Assembly (NCBI RefSeq): GCF_014297465.1
Contig: NZ_JACORT010000009.1
Coordinates: 1-64,000 of the forward strand
Source: Ramlibacter cellulosilyticus
GTDB lineage: Bacteria > Pseudomonadota > Gammaproteobacteria > Burkholderiales > Burkholderiaceae_C
Length of the DNA: 64,000 bases
Reading direction: 5' to 3'
Shown piece after piece: positions 17,551 through 27,675 of the stretch. Made by a program: the position numbers and the translations under genes. The notes below the pieces were generated by a model that worked only from the letters and a program-made list of their open reading frames with translations, was not told where the DNA came from and searched no databases. Each line of letters starts with the position of its first letter. The first letter of the stretch is position 1.

Positions 17551-17869
17551 GTTGCCGAGTGTAGGAGCGGGACCCCGCGCCGGGGGATGAGCGGCGTCAA
17601 CGCCCGCGCGAACGGCATTTATTTTGCGATGCGAAATCGCGACGGCGTCTGTTGCGTACGTTCCACTCAGCCTTGGCAGCCTTGTTGCTGGTCTGCCACG
17701 AATCGCTTCTTTACGGCCTAAATGTTTTGCTCGCGGGGAAGCGCTCTGGTGGAATAGCAACAACTTCCCAAAAGGAGGTTGGCCCGGGGATCCGGTGGGA
17801 ACGCGAGCGTGCCTGCATTCGAAGACCCATGCGCACCGGAGCCCTATGTTTAACCTTGGAGAAACTTGC
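17551..17869. other. Porin upstream region, no gene
   Basis: This 319-bp stretch between coq7 and the porin gene contains no supported coding sequence. Its middle part (about 17615-17770) is clearly more AT-rich than the surroundings, as expected for a strong, regulated porin promoter and long 5' leader. No single -35/-10 pair stands out. A CAAAAGGAGG stretch at about 17770-17780 lies too far from the porin ATG to serve it, and may belong to leader structure. Confidence 0.4.
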
Positions 17870-18961
17870 ATGAAAAAGTCCCTGATTGCGCTGGCCGTGA
17901 TGGCTGCCGCTGGCGCGGCTTCCGCCCAGTCGTCGGTCACGCTGTTCGGTATCGTTGACGCGAACATTTCGTATCAGCGTACGTCCGGCGGCGAGAAGAA
18001 CACCTTCCTGGCCAACTCCGGCTACAACAGCTCGCGTCTGGGCTTCCGTGGCACGGAAGACCTGGGTGGCGGCCTGTCCGCCTCCTTCTGGCTGGAAGGC
18101 GCCCTGGCGAACGACGTCGGCTTCGGCGGCTCGCAAGCCACCGGCTTCGACTTCCGTCGTCGCTCCACCGTCAGCCTGGCCGGCGGCTGGGGTGAAGTGC
18201 GCCTGGGCCGTGACTATGTCCCGACCTTCTGGAACATGACCGTGTTCGATCCGTTCGGCACGAACGGCGTCGGCTCCAACATCGGCCACAAGGTCAAGCT
18301 GGACGGCGGCACCGCTGCCACCGCCGGCGGCATCGTCGACCCGGCGTATGTCCGTTCGAACAACATGGTGCAGTACTTCCTGCCCGCGAACCTGGGCGGC
18401 TTCTACGGCCAGATCAGCTACGCCTTCGACGAGACCCCGAACACCGCCGCTGGCCAGCAGAACGCCGGCCGCTACATCGGTGGCCGCCTGGGCTTCGCCT
18501 CCGGCCCGTTCAACGTCGCTGCCGCCTACGGCCAGACCGACGGCCAGGAAACCTTCGCGTCTCCCGACGTGAAGAACTGGAACATCGGTGGCCAGTGGGA
18601 CTTCGGCATGGCCAAGCTGCTGGGTGTGTATGACCGCGCCTCCTACGAGAGCGTCGGCGTCGACAACGACCTGGACACGTGGCTGATCGGTGGCCTGATC
18701 CCCGTGGGCGCTGGCGAGATCCGCCTGTCCTACGGCCGTTCCAAGCTGGACACCGCCGGTGGCGATCCGCGCACCAGCCAGTGGGCCCTGGGTTACGTCC
18801 ACAACCTGTCCAAGCGCACGGCTCTGTACGCCACGTACGCCCACGTGAGCAACAAGGACGGCGCCAACATCTCCGTTGGTTCCTCCCTGCAGAACCGCGT
18901 TGCCGGCCTGACGAACGCCAGCAGCTCCGGCTTCGACCTGGGCATCCGCCACAGCTTCTGA
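17870..18961 (+). CDS. Gram-negative porin (Burkholderiales type)
   Basis: This 363-residue outer-membrane beta-barrel starts with the signal [20 protein letters not shown], then [15 protein letters not shown] and [21 protein letters not shown], and ends FDLGIRHSF with the terminal Phe recognised by the Bam machinery. It is the 16-strand general diffusion porin common in Comamonadaceae. Codon use is skewed to GTC/CTG/AAC-type codons, as in highly expressed genes. GGAGA sits 7 nt before the ATG, and a strong terminator follows the gene. Confidence 0.96.
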   Translation: MKKSLIALAVMAAAGAASAQSSVTLFGIVDANISYQRTSGGEKNTFLANSGYNSSRLGFRGTEDLGGGLSASFWLEGALANDVGFGGSQATGFDFRRRSTVSLAGGWGEVRLGRDYVPTFWNMTVFDPFGTNGVGSNIGHKVKLDGGTAATAGGIVDPAYVRSNNMVQYFLPANLGGFYGQISYAFDETPNTAAGQQNAGRYIGGRLGFASGPFNVAAAYGQTDGQETFASPDVKNWNIGGQWDFGMAKLLGVYDRASYESVGVDNDLDTWLIGGLIPVGAGEIRLSYGRSKLDTAGGDPRTSQWALGYVHNLSKRTALYATYAHVSNKDGANISVGSSLQNRVAGLTNASSSGFDLGIRHSF

Positions 18962-19007
18962 TTTTCGAACCGGCCGCAAGGCCGGTGCAGAAAACAAGAA
19001 ACTTGAA

Positions 19008-19032
19008 AAGCCGCCTTCGGGCGGCTTTTTTT
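19008..19032 (+). terminator. Rho-independent terminator of the porin gene
   Basis: AAGCCGCC and GGCGGCTT pair around a TTCG tetraloop, followed by a run of seven T. It lies 46 nt after the porin stop codon. Confidence 0.93.
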
Positions 19033-19050
19033 CGTGTCCAATCCAGCCCC

Positions 19051-19815
19051 ATGACTTTGCTGCCCATCCGCTGCCGACGCGTGGCCGCTCTCGCCCTGGC
19101 CGCGCTTGCGGGCTGCAGCACCGTGCCGACGGCCACCGCGCCCGACATCGCTGCTTCGCCGTGGGCCGGGCAGTCGGGCCTGCAGCCCGGCGCGCAGGCG
19201 AAGTCCTGGTCGCACCAGCGCTTCCCGGGCAAGCAGCCCACCCGCTTCACCTATGCACGCAACGAGGGCCGCGACACCGTCTCGGTGCAGTCGGAGGCTT
19301 CGGCCAGCATGCTGCGCCAGGTGCTGCGCATCGAACCCGCGGACCTGGGGCGCGTGCGTTTCTCCTGGAAAGTCCCCGAGCTGATCGAGCAGGCGGACAT
19401 CGCCACGCGCGAGAGCGACGACGCGCCGGTGCGCCTGGTGCTCGCCTTCGAGGGCGACCGCTCCCGGTTCTCCGCGAAGGACGCCGCGCTGTCGGAGCTG
19501 GCGCTCGCACTCACCGGCGAACCCATGCCCTATGCGACGCTGATGTACGTGTGGTGCAACAAGCGCACGCCGGGAACGGTCATCACCAGCCCGCGCACCG
19601 ACCGCATCCGCAAGCTGGTGCTCGAGTCGGGCCGCGCGCGCCTGGGCGAGTGGCTGGATTACGAGCGCGACATCCGCGCCGACTACGAGCGCGTGTTCGG
19701 CGAGAAGCCGGGTGCGCTCGTCGGCATCGCCATCATGACGGACAGCGACAACACGCGCTCGCAGGCCCGCGCCTGGTACGGGCCCATCCGCTTCCTGCCC
19801 GTGGCCGCACGCTAG
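19051..19815 (+). CDS. DUF3047 domain lipoprotein
   Basis: The 254-residue protein has a lipobox (LAALAGC) and a DUF3047 body: WSHQRFPGKQPTRFTY near the start, VRFSWKVPELIEQADIATRESDDAPVR in the centre, MYVWCNKRTPGTV, and GIAIMTDSDNTRSQARAWYGPI at the C-terminus. The motif set is diagnostic, but the family has no established function; a beta-sandwich, possibly carbohydrate-binding fold is likely. It starts 19 nt after the porin terminator, so it needs its own promoter or read-through. Confidence 0.85.
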   Translation: MTLLPIRCRRVAALALAALAGCSTVPTATAPDIAASPWAGQSGLQPGAQAKSWSHQRFPGKQPTRFTYARNEGRDTVSVQSEASASMLRQVLRIEPADLGRVRFSWKVPELIEQADIATRESDDAPVRLVLAFEGDRSRFSAKDAALSELALALTGEPMPYATLMYVWCNKRTPGTVITSPRTDRIRKLVLESGRARLGEWLDYERDIRADYERVFGEKPGALVGIAIMTDSDNTRSQARAWYGPIRFLPVAAR

Positions 19816-19909
19816 CGCGGCGCCGCCGCGTCAAGGAAACCCCGCTTCGCGGCACGCGGGTTGCTCTGATAGTGTCCTGTCCGACGCAGACCTGTCCCTC
19901 CACCGAAGA

Positions 19910-20890
19910 ATGATCGCCTTCATCGTGCGCCGCTTGATCCAGGCTGTGGTCGTCCTGGTGGTGGTGGCGTTCATCGCGTTCCTCCTGTTCCAGTACGTGG
20001 GCGATCCGGTGGTGTTCCTGCTCGGGCAGGATGCGAGCCCGCAGCAGATCCGCGAGCTGCGCTCCGCGCTGGGGCTCGACCAGCCCTTCTTCGTGCAGTT
20101 CTGGCACTTCCTGGGGAATGCCGCGCAGGGCGAGTTCGGGCTCAGCCTGCGCCAGGGCGCCAAGGTGTCGCGCCTCATCGCGGAGCGCTTTCCCGCCACC
20201 TTCGAGCTCGCCGTCGTCGCCGCGCTGCTGGCGCTCCTGCTCGGCGTGCCTCTCGGCGTCTACACGGCGCTGCGCCGCGGCACGGCGGCCAGCCAGGGGG
20301 TGATGACCCTCTCGCTGCTGGGCGTGTCGCTGCCGCCCTTCCTGATCGGCATCCTCCTGATCCTGGTGTTCTCCGTGACGCTCGGCTGGGCACCCAGCTT
20401 CGGCCGGGGCGAGACGGTGCAGGTGGGCTGGTGGAGCACCGGGCTGCTCACCCTCGACGGCTGGCACCACCTGGTGCTGCCGGCGATCACGCTCGCGGCT
20501 TTCCAGCTGGCGCTGATCCTGCGCCTGGTACGCGCCGAGATGCTGGAGGTGCTGCGCACCGACTACATCAAGTTCGCCCGCGCGCGCGGCCTGCCGGACC
20601 GCGCGGTGCACTTCGGCCACGCGCTGAAGAACACGCTGGTGCCCGTGATGACGGTGATCGGCCTGCAGCTCGGGCAGCTCATCGCCTTCTCGATCATCAC
20701 CGAGACCGTCTTCCAGTGGCCCGGCATGGGGCTGCTGTTCATCCAGGCCGTGACCTTCGCCGACATCCCGATGATGGCGGCGTACCTGTGCCTGATCGCC
20801 CTGATCTTCGTCGTGATCAACCTGGTCGTCGACCTGCTTTACTTCGCCGTGGACCCGCGCCTGCGCGTGGCGACGGCGGGAGGACATTGA
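19910..20890 (+). CDS. ABC peptide transporter permease, DppB type
   Basis: This 326-residue permease has six transmembrane helices. The N-terminal signature RRLIQAVVVLVVV, ALGLDQPFFVQFW and the DppB-type coupling motif EVLRTDYIKFARARGLPDRAV near residue 215 are clear. It pairs with the DppC-like gene at 23735 to form the import channel for di- or oligopeptides. It is first in a six-gene operon, and its stop overlaps the ATG of the M20 peptidase (TGATG). Confidence 0.94.
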   Translation: MIAFIVRRLIQAVVVLVVVAFIAFLLFQYVGDPVVFLLGQDASPQQIRELRSALGLDQPFFVQFWHFLGNAAQGEFGLSLRQGAKVSRLIAERFPATFELAVVAALLALLLGVPLGVYTALRRGTAASQGVMTLSLLGVSLPPFLIGILLILVFSVTLGWAPSFGRGETVQVGWWSTGLLTLDGWHHLVLPAITLAAFQLALILRLVRAEMLEVLRTDYIKFARARGLPDRAVHFGHALKNTLVPVMTVIGLQLGQLIAFSIITETVFQWPGMGLLFIQAVTFADIPMMAAYLCLIALIFVVINLVVDLLYFAVDPRLRVATAGGH

Positions 20891-22110
20891 TGCTGGCACC
20901 CGCTGCCAACCCCCGGCTCGCGCATGCGCGTCCCTTCGCGCACATCGCGCAGTTCCACCCCGAGCTCACCGCCTTCCGGCGCGACCTGCACGCCCATCCC
21001 GAACTCGGCTTCGAGGAGGTGTACACCGCCGGCCGCGTGCAGGAAGCCCTGCGCCTGTGCGGGGCCGACGAGGTGCACACGGGCATCGGCAAGACCGGCG
21101 TCGTCGGCCTCATCCGCGGCCGCGGAACGTCGAAGCGGATGATCGGCCTGCGCGCCGACATGGACGCACTCACGATGAGCGAGGGCAACGACTTCCCGTG
21201 GAAGTCGACGAAGGGCGGCATGATGCACGGCTGCGGCCACGACGGCCACGTGGCGATGCTCGTGGGCGCCGCGCGCTACCTCGCGGAGACCCGCAACTTC
21301 GACGGCACCGCGGTGCTGATCTTCCAGCCGGGCGAGGAAGGCTTCGCCGGCGCCAAGGCGATGGTGGAGGACGGCCTGTTCCAGCGCTTCCCGGTGGAGT
21401 CGGTGTACGCCATGCACAACTGGCCGGGGCTCAAGCCCGGGTGCTTCGGCATCCGCCACCACGCCATGATGGCTTCGGCGGACCGCGTGACGATCGAGAT
21501 CACCGGCAAGGGCGGCCACGGCGCGCATCCTTACCTCGCGGTCGACCCGGTGCTCGTCGCCGCGCACATCATCACGGCGGTGCAGAGCATCGTGTCGCGC
21601 AACGTGAAGGCCGTCGACGGCGCCGTGATCAGCCTCTGCGCGCTGCAGGCCGGCGACCTGCACGCCATGAGCGTCATCCCCGGCAAGGCCACGCTGGTCG
21701 GGACCGTGCGCACCTTCAAGCCCGAGGTGCAGGACATGGTGGAGCGGCGCCTGCACGAACTGTGCACCGCGGTGGCCCTCGGCTTCGGCGCGACGGCGAC
21801 GGTGAACTACGAGCGCATCTACCCCGCCACCATCAACACGCCGCGCGAGACGGAGTTCGCGGCCGACGTCGCGGAGTCGCTGGTCGGCCCGGAGAACGTG
21901 GTGCGCAACATGGAGCCCAGCATGGGTGCCGAGGACTTCTCCTTCATGCTGCAGGTCAAGCCCGGCGCCTACCTGCGCATCGGCCAGGGCGGCGAAGGCA
22001 GCTGCATGCTGCACATGACCCGCTACGACTTCAACGACGAGATCCTTCCACTCGGCTCGGCGCTGCACGCCAGCCTGGTGGAGCAGGCGCTGCCCCTCGC
22101 GGGCGGCTGA
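20890..22110 (+). CDS. M20 family amidohydrolase/peptidase
   Basis: This 406-residue metal hydrolase is of the HipO/aminoacylase type: FRRDLHAHPELGFEE at the start, RADMDALTM, MHGCGHDGHVAML (metal ligands), FQPGEEGFAGAKAM (catalytic Glu), a dimerisation domain at about 195-305 and PSMGAEDFSFM near the end. Family members hydrolyse N-acyl amino acids or dipeptides. Its position inside the peptide importer operon, coupled to the permease, suggests it processes the imported substrate. The exact substrate is not readable. Confidence 0.92.
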   Translation: MLAPAANPRLAHARPFAHIAQFHPELTAFRRDLHAHPELGFEEVYTAGRVQEALRLCGADEVHTGIGKTGVVGLIRGRGTSKRMIGLRADMDALTMSEGNDFPWKSTKGGMMHGCGHDGHVAMLVGAARYLAETRNFDGTAVLIFQPGEEGFAGAKAMVEDGLFQRFPVESVYAMHNWPGLKPGCFGIRHHAMMASADRVTIEITGKGGHGAHPYLAVDPVLVAAHIITAVQSIVSRNVKAVDGAVISLCALQAGDLHAMSVIPGKATLVGTVRTFKPEVQDMVERRLHELCTAVALGFGATATVNYERIYPATINTPRETEFAADVAESLVGPENVVRNMEPSMGAEDFSFMLQVKPGAYLRIGQGGEGSCMLHMTRYDFNDEILPLGSALHASLVEQALPLAGG

Positions 22111-22155
22111 CGCTTTCTCACCCTGGCATCACTTCATCCGACAAGGAGCTCGCAA

Positions 22156-23730
22156 ATGCAGACGAAGACCCGATGGATCGCGCTCGCCGCCCTGGGGGCC
22201 GCCGCGCTCGGCGCGCAGGCGCAGACGGTGCGCATCGCCAACCAGGGCGATGCGCTCTCGATGGACCCGCATTCGCTGAACGAGTCGCTGCAGCTGTCCG
22301 TGGACGGCAACGTCTACGAGCCCCTGGTCGGGCGCAACAAGGACCTGAGCCTCGCCCCCATCCTCGCGACCTCGTGGAAGCAGACCTCGCCCACGGTGTG
22401 GCGCTTCGAGCTGCGCAAGAACGTGCAGTTCCACGACGGCAAGCCCTTCACGGCCGACGACGTGCTGTTCTCCTTCGCCCGCACGCAGGCCGAAGGCTCG
22501 GACATGAAGAGCTACACGAACGACATCAAGGAGGTGCGCAAGGTCAACGACCATGCCATCGAGATCGAGACCAAGAGCCCCTTCCCGATCCTGCCGGACG
22601 TGATCTCGCTCGTGTACATCATGAGCAAGAAGTGGTGCGAGGAGAACCAGGCCACGCGCCCGGTGGACCGCCGCAAGGGCATCGAGAACGCGGCCTCCTT
22701 CCGCGCCAACGGCACGGGCCCGTACCGCCTGCGCGAGCGCCAGCCGAACGTGCGCACGACCTTCGTGCGCAACGGCGCCTACTGGGGCAAGATCGACGGC
22801 AACGCGCAGGAAGTGATCTTCACGCCCATCGGCAACGACGCCACGCGCGTGGCCGCGCTGCTCTCCGGCGAAGTGGACGTCATGGAGCCGGTGCCGGTGC
22901 AGGACATCGACCGCGTCAACGGCTCCCCGAACGCGAAGGTGATGGTCGGCCCCGAGCTGCGCACCATCTTCCTGGGCATGGACCAGTCGCGCAACGAGCT
23001 GCTGTACTCCAGCGTGAAGGGCAAGAACCCCTTCAAGGACAAGCGCGTGCGCCAGGCCTTCTACCAGGCCATCGACATCGACGGCATCCAGAAGACCGTG
23101 ATGCGCGGCGCCTCCAAGCCCACCGGCCTGATGGTCGGCCCGGGCATCAACGGCTTCGACGCGAACCTCAACAAGCGCCTGCCGTACGACCCCGAAGGCG
23201 CGAAGAAGCTGCTGGCGGACGCGGGCTATCCGGGCGGCTTCGAGGTCACGATGAACTGCCCGAACGACCGCTACGTCAACGACGCGCGGATCTGCCAGGC
23301 CGTGGCCGCGAACCTCGCGCGCATCGGCGTGAAGATCAACCTCGCCGCGGAGACGAAGGGCACGTACTTCCCCAAGATCCTGCGCCGCGACACGAGCTTC
23401 TACATGCTGGGCTGGACGCCGGGCACCTACGACGCGCACAACGCGCTCAATGCGCTCATGGCCTGCCCGGACGACAAGGGCACCGGCCAGTTCAACCTGG
23501 GCAGCTACTGCAGCCAGAAGCTGGACCAGCTCACGCGCCAGATCCAGTCCGAGACGGACAAGGCCAAGCGCTCCGCGATGATCCAGGAAGCGTTCAAGGT
23601 GCACTCCGACGACATCGGCCACCTGCCGCTGCACCAGCAGTCGCTGGCCTGGGGCGTGGCGAAGAAGGTGGACATGGTGCAGCTCGCCGACAACTTCATG
23701 CCGTTCAAGTGGATCACCGTGAAGAAGTAA
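22156..23730 (+). CDS. ABC peptide transporter substrate-binding protein (SBP family 5)
   Basis: This 524-residue periplasmic protein has a signal ending GAQAQ, then VRIANQGDALSMDPHSLNES and YEPLVGRNKDLSLAPILATSWK, both typical of family 5 (DppA/OppA) binding proteins, and VWRFELRKNVQFHDGKPFTADDVLFSF. It captures the substrate and delivers it to the membrane complex. AAGGAGCTCGCAA precedes the ATG, a strong ribosome site that fits the higher dose needed for the binding protein. Confidence 0.95.
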   Translation: MQTKTRWIALAALGAAALGAQAQTVRIANQGDALSMDPHSLNESLQLSVDGNVYEPLVGRNKDLSLAPILATSWKQTSPTVWRFELRKNVQFHDGKPFTADDVLFSFARTQAEGSDMKSYTNDIKEVRKVNDHAIEIETKSPFPILPDVISLVYIMSKKWCEENQATRPVDRRKGIENAASFRANGTGPYRLRERQPNVRTTFVRNGAYWGKIDGNAQEVIFTPIGNDATRVAALLSGEVDVMEPVPVQDIDRVNGSPNAKVMVGPELRTIFLGMDQSRNELLYSSVKGKNPFKDKRVRQAFYQAIDIDGIQKTVMRGASKPTGLMVGPGINGFDANLNKRLPYDPEGAKKLLADAGYPGGFEVTMNCPNDRYVNDARICQAVAANLARIGVKINLAAETKGTYFPKILRRDTSFYMLGWTPGTYDAHNALNALMACPDDKGTGQFNLGSYCSQKLDQLTRQIQSETDKAKRSAMIQEAFKVHSDDIGHLPLHQQSLAWGVAKKVDMVQLADNFMPFKWITVKK

Positions 23731-23734
23731 GCGC

Positions 23735-24667
23735 GTGAAGGCGGTCCTCTCGCGCTGGTTCGACGGCGACGTCGGCTACAGCTTCCGCACGTCGCCCGTC
23801 GCCATGCTGGCCGCGGCGATCGCCTTCGTCTGCATCTTCTGTGCGGCGTTCGCCGAGCTGGTGGCGCCGCACGACCCGTTCGACCTGGTCACCCTCGAAC
23901 TCGGGCACGCGCGGCTGAAGCCTTCGCTGGAGGCGCACGCGATGCCCAACCCGCAGGATGCGCCGCGGCACTACTACCTCGGCACGGACGACCAGGGCCG
24001 CGACATCCTGTCGACGATCATGTACGGGGCCCGCATCTCGCTGGTGGTGGGGCTGGTGTCGGTGCTGCTGTCGATGCTGATCGGGGTGGGGCTCGGGCTG
24101 CTGGCCGGCTTCCGCGGCGGCTGGATCGACGGCTTCCTCATGCGCCTGTGCGACGTGATGCTCAGCTTCCCGCCCATCCTGGTGGCGCTGCTGATCGCCG
24201 GCGTGGGGCGCGCGCTCTTTCCCAACGCGCACACCAGCGTGGCCTTCGGCGTGCTGATCCTCGCCATCACGCTCACCGGCTGGGTGCAGTACGCGCGCAC
24301 GGTGCGCGGCTCCACGCTGGTGGAGCGCCACAAGGAATACGTGCAGGCGGCGCGCGTCACGGGCGTGGCGCCCCTGCGCATCATGCTGCGCCACGTGCTG
24401 CCAAACGTGACGGGGCCCGTGATGGTGCTGGCGACCGTGCAGGTCGCCACGGCGATCATCACGGAGGCCACGCTGTCCTTCCTCGGCGTGGGCGTGCCGC
24501 CCACGTCGCCCTCGCTGGGAACGCTGATCCAGGTCGGGAACAACTACCTGTTCTCGGGCGAATGGTGGATCACCGTCTTCCCCGCGGTCATGCTGATCCT
24601 GATCGTGCTGTCGGTGAACCTGCTGGGCGACTGGCTGCGTGACGCCCTGAACCCCAAGCTCCGATGA
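23735..24667 (+). CDS. ABC peptide transporter permease, DppC type
   Basis: This 310-residue permease has an N-terminal DppC extension with one helix, [25 protein letters not shown], and the coupling segment [21 protein letters not shown]. Six helices are present. It uses a GTG start 4 nt after the binding-protein stop codon. Its stop overlaps the next ATG. Confidence 0.94.
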   Translation: MKAVLSRWFDGDVGYSFRTSPVAMLAAAIAFVCIFCAAFAELVAPHDPFDLVTLELGHARLKPSLEAHAMPNPQDAPRHYYLGTDDQGRDILSTIMYGARISLVVGLVSVLLSMLIGVGLGLLAGFRGGWIDGFLMRLCDVMLSFPPILVALLIAGVGRALFPNAHTSVAFGVLILAITLTGWVQYARTVRGSTLVERHKEYVQAARVTGVAPLRIMLRHVLPNVTGPVMVLATVQVATAIITEATLSFLGVGVPPTSPSLGTLIQVGNNYLFSGEWWITVFPAVMLILIVLSVNLLGDWLRDALNPKLR

Positions 24668-25641
24668 CCTTGCTGCAAGTCCAGGACCTGGTGGTCGAAT
24701 TCCCCACGCGCCGCGGCACGCTGCGCGCGCTGGACCGCATCTCCTTCGAGATCGCGCCGGGCGAGATCCTCGGCGTCGTCGGCGAATCCGGCGCGGGCAA
24801 GTCGCTCACCGGCGCGGCCATCATCGGCCTGCTGGAGCCGCCGGGACGCATCGCCTCCGGGCAGGTGGTGCTGGAAGGCGAGCGCATCGACGACCTGCCG
24901 CCCGCCCACCTGCGCCACATCCGCGGGCGCAAGATCGGCGCGATCTTCCAGGACCCGCTCACCTCGCTGAACCCGCTGTACACCATCGGCCGGCAGCTCG
25001 TGGAGACGATCCAGGCGCACCTGCCGGTCGACAACGCGGAAGCGCGCCGGCGGGCGGTCTCCCTGCTGGAAGACACGGGCATCCCCGCTGCCGCGGAACG
25101 CATCGACCACTTCCCGCACCAGTTCTCGGGCGGCATGCGGCAGCGCGTGGTGATCGCGCTCGCCCTCGCGGCGGAGCCCCGGCTGATCGTGGCGGACGAG
25201 CCGACCACGGCGCTCGACGTGTCGATCCAGGCGCAGATCATCCAGCTGCTCAAGCGGCTGTGCCGCGACCGCGGTGCCGCGGTCATGCTGATCACGCACG
25301 ACATGGGCGTGATCGCGGAGACCTGCGACCGCGTCGCGGTGATGTATGCCGGCCGCATCGCGGAGATCGGTCCGGTGCACGAAGTGATCCACCAGCCGGC
25401 GCATCCGTACACGCTGGGGCTGATGGCCTCCATCCCCGACATGGAAGGCGAGCGCGAGCGCCTGAACCAGATCGACGGTGCGATGCCGCGCCTGAACGCC
25501 ATCCCGCCCGGATGCGCCTACCACCCGCGCTGCCCGCGCGCCTTCGGCCGCTGCGACCGCCAGCGGCCGGAGCTGTTGCACGCAGGCGCCACGCAGGCCG
25601 CGTGCTGGCTGCACGATGCCAATGCGGAGCTGGCGGCATGA
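24664..25641 (+). CDS. ABC peptide transporter ATP-binding protein, DppD type
   Basis: This 325-residue ATPase has Walker A GESGAGKS, a Q-loop in [11 protein letters not shown], signature FSGGMRQRV, Walker [14 protein letters not shown] and switch His in MLITHDMGV. The C-terminal oligopeptide domain has the four-Cys cluster region ([16 protein letters not shown]). It overlaps the genes on both sides by 4 nt. Confidence 0.96.
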   Translation: MTLLQVQDLVVEFPTRRGTLRALDRISFEIAPGEILGVVGESGAGKSLTGAAIIGLLEPPGRIASGQVVLEGERIDDLPPAHLRHIRGRKIGAIFQDPLTSLNPLYTIGRQLVETIQAHLPVDNAEARRRAVSLLEDTGIPAAAERIDHFPHQFSGGMRQRVVIALALAAEPRLIVADEPTTALDVSIQAQIIQLLKRLCRDRGAAVMLITHDMGVIAETCDRVAVMYAGRIAEIGPVHEVIHQPAHPYTLGLMASIPDMEGERERLNQIDGAMPRLNAIPPGCAYHPRCPRAFGRCDRQRPELLHAGATQAACWLHDANAELAA

Positions 25642-26702
25642 CCGTCGTGGCAGGCAGCCCTCACCCCAGCCCTCTCCCGCAAGCGGGAGAGGGAGCGAAG
25701 CTCGCCTCCGCGCCGCCCCTGGTCCAGGCCCACGACCTCGCCAAGACCTTCGACGTCTCCGTCCCGTGGCTCAATCGCGTCCTGGAACGCAGGCCGCGCC
25801 AGCTGCTGCACGCGGTCGACGGCGTCGGCTTCGAGATCGCGCGGGGGCAGACGCTGGCGCTCGTGGGCGAGTCCGGCTGCGGCAAGAGCACGGTGGCGCG
25901 GCTGCTGGTGGGGCTCTACGAGCCCACGCGCGGCGGCTTCACCTTCGACGGTCAGGACGCGCACGCCGCCTTCCGCACGCCGGAAGGGCGCAAGCTGCGC
26001 CGCCGCATCCAGATGATCTTCCAGGACCCGTATGCCAGCCTCAACCCGCGCTGGCGCGTGGAAGACATCGTGGCCGAGCCGCTCAAGGAACACGGCCTGA
26101 TCGCCGGCGCGGCGGATCGCCGCACGCGCGTCGGCGAGCTGCTGGCGTCGGTGGGCCTGAGCCCGCAGGACATGGTCCGCTACCCCCACCAGTTCTCGGG
26201 CGGCCAGCGACAGCGCATCTCCATCGCCCGGGCCCTGGCGACGCACCCGGAGTTCCTGGTCTGCGACGAGCCCACCTCCGCGCTCGACGTCAGCGTGCAG
26301 GCCCAGGTGCTGAACATCATGAAGGACCTGCAGCGCCAGCGGGGCCTGACCTACCTGTTCATCTCGCACAACCTCGCCGTCGTGCGGCACGTGAGCGACC
26401 AGGTCGGCGTCATGTACCTGGGGCGCATCGTCGAACTCGCCGGCAAGCACCAGCTGTTCGGGCAGCCGCAGCATCCGTACACGCGCATGCTGCTCGATGC
26501 GATCCCGAAGATGCACGAGACGGGGCGGGCGCGCACCGCGGTGCAAGGGGAGGTGCCGAACCCGCTGAACCCGCCGGGTGGGTGCACGTTCAACCCCCGG
26601 TGCCCGCATGCGAACGAGCGGTGCCGCGTGGAACGGCCGGCGTTGCTGGAGATCCGGGGGGTGCGCGTGGCGTGCCACGCGGTGGAGGAGGGGCGGATTT
26701 GA
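25638..26702 (+). CDS. ABC peptide transporter ATP-binding protein, DppF type
   Basis: This 354-residue ATPase has Walker [21 protein letters not shown], signature FSGGQRQR, Walker [13 protein letters not shown], switch FISHNLAV and a C-terminal Cys-rich oligopeptide domain. The first 25 residues are odd: an in-frame copy of a dispersed palindromic repeat encodes [13 protein letters not shown] before the true family start ([12 protein letters not shown]). The start at 25638 overlaps the upstream stop; no later ATG precedes the conserved part, so the repeat is likely translated. Confidence 0.95.
   Translation: MTVVAGSPHPSPLPQAGEGAKLASAPPLVQAHDLAKTFDVSVPWLNRVLERRPRQLLHAVDGVGFEIARGQTLALVGESGCGKSTVARLLVGLYEPTRGGFTFDGQDAHAAFRTPEGRKLRRRIQMIFQDPYASLNPRWRVEDIVAEPLKEHGLIAGAADRRTRVGELLASVGLSPQDMVRYPHQFSGGQRQRISIARALATHPEFLVCDEPTSALDVSVQAQVLNIMKDLQRQRGLTYLFISHNLAVVRHVSDQVGVMYLGRIVELAGKHQLFGQPQHPYTRMLLDAIPKMHETGRARTAVQGEVPNPLNPPGGCTFNPRCPHANERCRVERPALLEIRGVRVACHAVEEGRI
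25670..25693. repeat. REP-like palindrome inside the dppF-type gene
   Basis: CCCTCTCCCGC and its perfect complement GCGGGAGAGGG flank AA. Preceded by CCCTCACCCCAG, this is the well-known dispersed intergenic palindrome of many proteobacteria. Here it lies within codons 11-19 of a gene and keeps the frame. Confidence 0.85.
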
Positions 26703-26713
26703 GCGCGGTGCAT

Positions 26714-26816
26714 GCTGGGGTGCGCTTCGCGCAACCCAGCCTACGAGCGCAGCGCACCCGTGCGCACGGGCCCGCGGACGGCCCGTAGGCTGGGTTGCGC
26801 GACAGCGCACCCCAGC
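26714..26816. repeat. Large inverted repeat between convergent genes
   Basis: Arms 26714-26745 and 26784-26816 are complementary over about 32 nt with one small bulge (GCTGGGGTGCGC... and ...GCGCACCCCAGC). The 38-nt spacer is GC-rich. It lies between the convergent transporter operon and hexR and can form a strong cruciform or hairpin on both strands. The sequence resembles a widely dispersed proteobacterial intergenic repeat, and it may act as a bidirectional terminator. Confidence 0.8.
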
Positions 26817-26820
26817 GCTC

Positions 26821-27669
26821 TCACGCGTACCGCTTCGTCCTCAGGTTGTTCTTCATCTCCCGCAACAGCGGCTGCAACCTCCCCCCGCCGATGCGCAGCG
26901 CCACCGTCGTCGCCAGCACGTCGATGATCATCAGGTGCAGCAGCCGCGACACCATCGGGCTGTACCGGTCGTAGCCTTCGGGATGGTCCGCGGACAGGTG
27001 GATGTGGCCCGCGGTCGCGAGCGGCGAGCCCGTGGCCGTGATGACGATGGTGGTCGCACCGTTGCGCCTTGCGATGTCGCAAGCGTCCATCAGGTCGCGC
27101 GTGCGGCCCGAGTTGGAGATCACGACGAGGCAGTCGCCCGGCCCGAGCAGCGTCGCACTCATCACCTGCATGTGCCCGTCGCTGTACGAGTTGGTGTTCA
27201 CGCCCAGGCGGAAGAACTTGTGCTGGGCGTCGAGCGCGACGACGCCGGAGTTGCCCGCGCCGTAGAACTCGATGCGGTGCCCGGATTCGCACGTCGCCGC
27301 CAGCGCCACCGCCGCCTTCTCCACCGCGAAGGTGGAGGCGTCGTTGCGGTACTTCAGGAAGGCCGCGACCGCGTTGTCGATCACCTTCACCAGCACGTCG
27401 CTGGTCTTGTCGTCCACGTCCACGCTCCGGTGGATGAAAGGCACGCCTTCGCTGACGCTCCCCGCGAGCTTCAGCTTGAAGTCCGACAGCCCGTCATAGC
27501 CCATGCTGCGGCAGAAGCGCACCACGGTGGGCTTGCTCACGTGCGCCCGGTCGGCGAGCTCGCTCACCGGCAGGTTCGCGAAGGAGCGGGGATCGCCCAG
27601 CACGAGCTTCGCCACGCGCTGTTCGGCGGGGGCCAGCGAGGGCATGGAGGCCTTGATGCGATCGAGCAT
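26821..27669 (-). CDS. hexR: RpiR-family regulator HexR
   Basis: The 282-residue regulator has an N-terminal HTH (residues about 1-75; ADRAHVSKPTVVRFCRSMGYDGLSDFK) and a C-terminal SIS sugar-phosphate domain (about 125-255; IEFYGAGNSGVVA, ISNSGRTRD). HexR senses keto-deoxy-phosphogluconate and controls zwf and central sugar genes in proteobacteria. It lies 6 nt after zwf, so it is in the zwf operon and would be autoregulated through the same promoter. Confidence 0.92.
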   Translation of the reverse strand: MLDRIKASMPSLAPAEQRVAKLVLGDPRSFANLPVSELADRAHVSKPTVVRFCRSMGYDGLSDFKLKLAGSVSEGVPFIHRSVDVDDKTSDVLVKVIDNAVAAFLKYRNDASTFAVEKAAVALAATCESGHRIEFYGAGNSGVVALDAQHKFFRLGVNTNSYSDGHMQVMSATLLGPGDCLVVISNSGRTRDLMDACDIARRNGATTIVITATGSPLATAGHIHLSADHPEGYDRYSPMVSRLLHLMIIDVLATTVALRIGGGRLQPLLREMKNNLRTKRYA

Positions 27670-27675
27670 GGCGCC

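Noticed and set aside
17624..17869. N-terminal extension of the porin
   Set aside because: It would precede a perfect signal peptide at 17870, and the stretch has promoter-like composition.
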